DNA from: DASZTU01 sp035493835
Lineage (GTDB): Bacteria; Pseudomonadota; Alphaproteobacteria; Rhizobiales; Devosiaceae
DNA length: 15,111 nt
Direction of reading: 5' to 3'
NCBI GenBank assembly: GCA_035493835.1
Contig: DATJHO010000061.1
Location: 1 to 15,111 of the forward strand
A program made the position numbers and the translations under genes. Shown here piece after piece: positions 12,765 through 15,111 of this stretch. Below the pieces are notes generated by a model, which did no database searches, was not told the DNA's origin, and was given only the letters and a program-made list of their open reading frames with translations. How positions within the stretch are numbered: position 1 is the first letter of the stretch; each line of letters opens with the position of its first letter.

Positions 12765-13126
12765 GGCGCTCAGCGAGCTGGTTGCGATGACCCTTAACGT
12801 TTTCGCGATCGCGCGGGTTTCATGGAGGGGCGCGCCGCATATCTCCCTCCTCCCTGAGGGAGATATGCCGGCAGGCAGGTGGGGGCGAGCCACATATGCA
12901 GGCGCTTGGGGTTGGACCCCCACCCTGGCGCTGACGCTCTCACTCTCCCCACAAGGGGGAGGCAGCGATGGGATCGCAAAACCGAGCCACAAATCTCCCT
13001 CCTCCCTGAGGGGGGAGCGGCAGCTGGGTGGGGGTGTTTCCCAAGCAGTGCCTAGGCAAGCCCCCTCACCCCGGCCCCCTCCCAGCAAGGGGGAGGGAGA
13101 CGGTGGGATGAGGGGGCGTGCCTCCC
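12765..13126. repeat. cluster of GC-rich palindromic repeats between lysK and the lipid kinase gene
   Basis: About 360 bases hold no gene but at least four repeat units. Unit one is a perfect 12-bp stem (12837-12848 with 12857-12868). Unit two, at about 12916-12962, has the CCCCCACCCTGGCGCT and CCCCACAAGGGGGAGG elements of the block at 5958-6078. Unit three repeats bases 12841-12860 exactly at 12993-13012. Unit four (13061-13115) has CCCCCTC ... CCCTCCCAGCAAGGGGGAGG ... GAGGGGG arms. The cluster probably lets several transcript 3' ends fold and may end lysK transcription. The lipid-kinase promoter must also lie here, but I cannot pick it out. Confidence 0.75.
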
Positions 13127-14758
13127 CTACGCCGCCTTCACCAGTTTCCCGGCGAGCGCATTGAGGATGAGCTGGCGCGTTTCGGCCACGCCGTAGAGCG
13201 CGATGAAGGAGCCGAAGCGCGGGCCCTGGTCGGCGCCGAGCAGCACCTGGTAGATGGCTGTGAACCAGTCGCGCAGCGGGTCGAACGCGTGCGCCTTGCC
13301 AACCTCGAAGACGAGGTTCTGCAGCATCTCCGCATCGGTCGAGGCCTCGTGCCCAACCAGTTGGTCGGCGAGATCCTGCAGCGCCGCCCGCTCCTTGTCG
13401 GTAGGCGCACGGAAAGTCTTGGTCGGCTTCACGCGGTCGTTGAAATAACGCACGGCATAACCCGCGAGTCGATCGAGCTCGGGATGCGTTTCGGGCGTGG
13501 CGCCGGGCACGTAGCGCGAAATGAAGCCCCACATCACCGCGACATCTTCGGCATTGGCGGCCGAGACCAGGTTGAGCAGCAGCCCGAAGGTCACCGGCAT
13601 GTCCACGTGCGGCGGGTTGCCGAAATGCACGTGAAACGCGGGGTTTTCCAGCCGCTGCCCGACATCCTGCTTCTGATAGGCCGCAACGTACTGATAATAC
13701 TCGTCGACCGCCTTCGGGATGACGTCGAAATAGAGCCGCTTGGCCGTCTTGGGCTTTTGGAACATGTACTGGCTAAGGCTCTCCGGCGAGGCGTAGCTCA
13801 GCCATTCATCGATCGTGAGGCCATTACCCTTGGACTTCGAAATCTTCTGGCCCTGGTCGTCGAGGAACAGCTCGTAGTTGAACCCCTCGGGCGGCGTGCC
13901 GCCGAGCACCGTCACGATCCGGCTCGCGAGCTTGACGCTGTCGATCAGGTCCTTGCCGGCCATTTCGTAATCGACGCCGAGCGCGAACCAACGCAGCGCC
14001 CAGTCCGGCTTCCATTGGCACTTCACCCGGCCGCCGGTGACGACCGTCTCGTGCCGTTCGCCATCGGCGGGGTCGACATAGACGATGGTGCCCTTTTCGA
14101 CATTGCGCTCGAGGATAGCGACCTGCAGCACGTTGCCGCTGACTTCCGAGATCGGCAGGAAGGGCGAATAGGTCTCGCGCCGCTCGTCGCCGAGGCTGGG
14201 GAGCATGATCTCCATCACTTCGTCATAGCAGGCAAGCATCCGGAGCAGCGCCTCATCGAAGCGGCCAGAGCCATAATAGTCGGTCGAGGAGGCGAACTCA
14301 TACGAAAAGCCAAAGCTGTCGAGGAAGGCGCGTAAGCGCGCATTATTGGCGGCGCCAAAGCTTGGATATTCGTTTGAGAACGGGTCCGGCACGCGGCTCA
14401 GCGGCTTGCCGAGGAAAGTCGCCATCATCTCCTGGTTGGGAACGTTCCCAGGCACCTTGCGGAAGCCGTCCATGTCGTCGGAGAAGGCCAGCAACCGTGT
14501 CGGGATCTCGTCGCGCGTCAGCAGGCGGAAGGCGGTGCGAACCATGGTGGTGCGCGCCACCTCGCCGAAGGTGCCGATATGCGGCAGCCCCGACGGGCCA
14601 TAGCCGGTCTCGAACAGCACGAATTGCTGGCCGGTGCGCTTGACGCGCTCGACCAGTTTCCGGGCTTCCTCGAACGGCCAGGCGCGCGCCGTCTGGGCGG
14701 CGTCGAAAAAGGCGGGATCGAGGGTCGGCAACGGTGCGGGCGACACGGCAGGGCTCAT
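13127..14758 (-). CDS. lysK: class I lysyl-tRNA synthetase
   Basis: A 543-residue class I lysyl-tRNA synthetase, the archaeal-type enzyme that alphaproteobacteria use in place of class II LysS. It charges tRNA-Lys with lysine in the cytosol using ATP. Seen in order: GPSGLPHIGTFGE with the HIGH-type HIGT at 60-63, FSDDMDGFRKVP (92-103, typical of class I LysRS), QWKPDWALRWFALGVDYEMAGKD (248-270), and the KMSKS-type loop KISKS at 305-309. A helical C-terminal anticodon-binding region follows. The length is typical. The ATG at 14758 has no strong Shine-Dalgarno, only a purine-rich GAAAAG, and no better start is seen. It is transcribed towards the repeat cluster and is divergent from the TerB gene. 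Confidence 0.97.
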   Translation of the reverse strand: MSPAVSPAPLPTLDPAFFDAAQTARAWPFEEARKLVERVKRTGQQFVLFETGYGPSGLPHIGTFGEVARTTMVRTAFRLLTRDEIPTRLLAFSDDMDGFRKVPGNVPNQEMMATFLGKPLSRVPDPFSNEYPSFGAANNARLRAFLDSFGFSYEFASSTDYYGSGRFDEALLRMLACYDEVMEIMLPSLGDERRETYSPFLPISEVSGNVLQVAILERNVEKGTIVYVDPADGERHETVVTGGRVKCQWKPDWALRWFALGVDYEMAGKDLIDSVKLASRIVTVLGGTPPEGFNYELFLDDQGQKISKSKGNGLTIDEWLSYASPESLSQYMFQKPKTAKRLYFDVIPKAVDEYYQYVAAYQKQDVGQRLENPAFHVHFGNPPHVDMPVTFGLLLNLVSAANAEDVAVMWGFISRYVPGATPETHPELDRLAGYAVRYFNDRVKPTKTFRAPTDKERAALQDLADQLVGHEASTDAEMLQNLVFEVGKAHAFDPLRDWFTAIYQVLLGADQGPRFGSFIALYGVAETRQLILNALAGKLVKAA

Positions 14759-14829
14759 CTTTTCGGAAAGGCTTCAAGGTGTGTTGCATCCTCGCGCGCT
14801 TGTCGTCAATGCTTGCCGAAAGCGCGCGG

Positions 14830-14853
14830 GCCCGGGTTGCCGGCAGCCCGGGC
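14830..14853. other. hairpin upstream of the TerB-family gene
   Basis: GCCCGGG (14830-14836) and CCCGGGC (14847-14853) form a 7-bp stem around a ten-base loop that itself contains GCCGGC. It lies between the divergent lysK and TerB genes, 28 bases before the TerB ribosome binding site. No T-tract follows. It could be an operator-like palindrome or a leader hairpin; function is unknown. Confidence 0.35.
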
Positions 14854-14893
14854 GGTACCAGCCGCAAGGCGCGGGACACGAGGAGACCACGTG

Positions 14894-15111
14894 ATGCAGC
14901 TATCGTCGCAGGACGCACTGATTTACCTGATGGTCGTGGCCGCTTCGGCCGACGCGGCAATGACGGATCGCGAATTGGCGCGCATCGAGACGCTGATCGA
15001 GCAATTGCCGGTTTTTGCCGGCTATGATCGTTCCCGCCTGCCGCAGGTCGCCAACGAATGCGTTGACCTCATCAACGGCGCCAACGATGTCGAGCGCGTA
15101 TTGGACATGGT
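14894..15111 (+). CDS. TerB-family protein, N-terminal part (cut by window end)
   Basis: The first 72 residues are visible and the frame is open to the window edge. The text SSQDALIYLMVVAASADAAMTDRELARIETLIEQLPVFAGYDRSRLPQVANECVDLI is the N-terminal helical half of the tellurite-resistance TerB fold (PF05099), with the acidic MTDRELARI segment typical of the family. In rhizobia such stand-alone TerB proteins are widespread. Despite the name, tellurite resistance should not be assumed; metal or stress sensing is possible. The ATG at 14894 has AGGAG at 14881-14885, eight bases upstream; a GTG at 14891 is an alternative start. No other ter genes are in the window. Confidence 0.85.
   Translation, partial: MQLSSQDALIYLMVVAASADAAMTDRELARIETLIEQLPVFAGYDRSRLPQVANECVDLINGANDVERVLDM

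Noticed and set aside
12837..13115. Possible CRISPR-like array because of repeated units
   Set aside because: Units differ in length and sequence, spacing is irregular, and they are palindromic GC-rich elements that also occur singly elsewhere in the window.
12765..13532. N-terminal extension of the lipid kinase frame upstream of its ATG
   Set aside because: It runs through palindromic repeat DNA and the lysK gene in another frame; the catalytic domain begins naturally at the ATG at 12764.
13118..14335. A 405-codon plus-strand frame opposite lysK
   Set aside because: Mirror frame of lysK without start signal or protein similarity that I recognise.
14894..15111. Tellurite resistance island suggested by the TerB-family gene
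   Set aside because: No terA, terC, terD or terZ partners are visible, and stand-alone TerB proteins are common in this group.

Overview
The window is GC-rich chromosomal DNA from an alphaproteobacterium, most likely of the Hyphomicrobiales and possibly Devosia-like; the genus is inferred. The evidence for the class is a set of lineage markers: the cell-cycle regulator gcrA with clustered GANTC (CcrM methylation) sites, the argD-argF-hslO gene order, a SAM-II riboswitch before metZ, a two-domain dCTP deaminase, a class I (archaeal-type) lysyl-tRNA synthetase and a textbook EcfG-type general stress promoter. The genes are almost all core or housekeeping. I see no phage, transposase, CRISPR array or defence island.

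Layout. 1-119 is the tail of a sensor histidine kinase (PhoR-like). After a non-coding stretch comes gcrA (minus) with its own terminator. A 356-bp gcrA/argD divergent region carries five GANTC sites, a candidate gcrA promoter and a candidate argD promoter. The argD-argF-hslO block (plus) makes acetylornithine aminotransferase, ornithine carbamoyltransferase and the redox chaperone Hsp33. A repeat-bearing gap leads to a two-gene envelope unit: a small secreted TolA/TonB-C-like protein and an isoprenylcysteine methyltransferase-family membrane protein. A large palindromic repeat region separates these from metZ (minus). metZ is controlled by a SAM-II riboswitch followed by an intrinsic terminator and is divergent from the dCTP deaminase gene (plus).

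Next comes a stress-type gene: an EcfG promoter drives a protein with a long Gly/Tyr/Gln/Arg-rich region, an SW(L)GD motif and a BON domain, closed by a strong terminator. A tRNA-Gly(CCC) follows. A minus-strand regulator with two winged-helix segments runs its last codons into the tRNA gene. Then, on the minus strand, come a metallophosphoesterase and, just upstream of it, a diacylglycerol-kinase-family lipid kinase. The gap before them is packed with repeats and is followed by lysK (minus). The window closes with the start of a TerB-family gene (plus).

Functional themes are amino-acid biosynthesis (arginine, methionine), nucleotide and translation housekeeping, envelope or lipid functions, and three regulatory layers readable in the DNA: methylation/GcrA control, riboswitch attenuation and general stress sigma-factor control. 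The most interesting non-coding signals are the GANTC cluster at gcrA/argD, the riboswitch-terminator pair at metZ, the EcfG promoter, and a family of GC-rich palindromic intergenic repeats found in several gaps.
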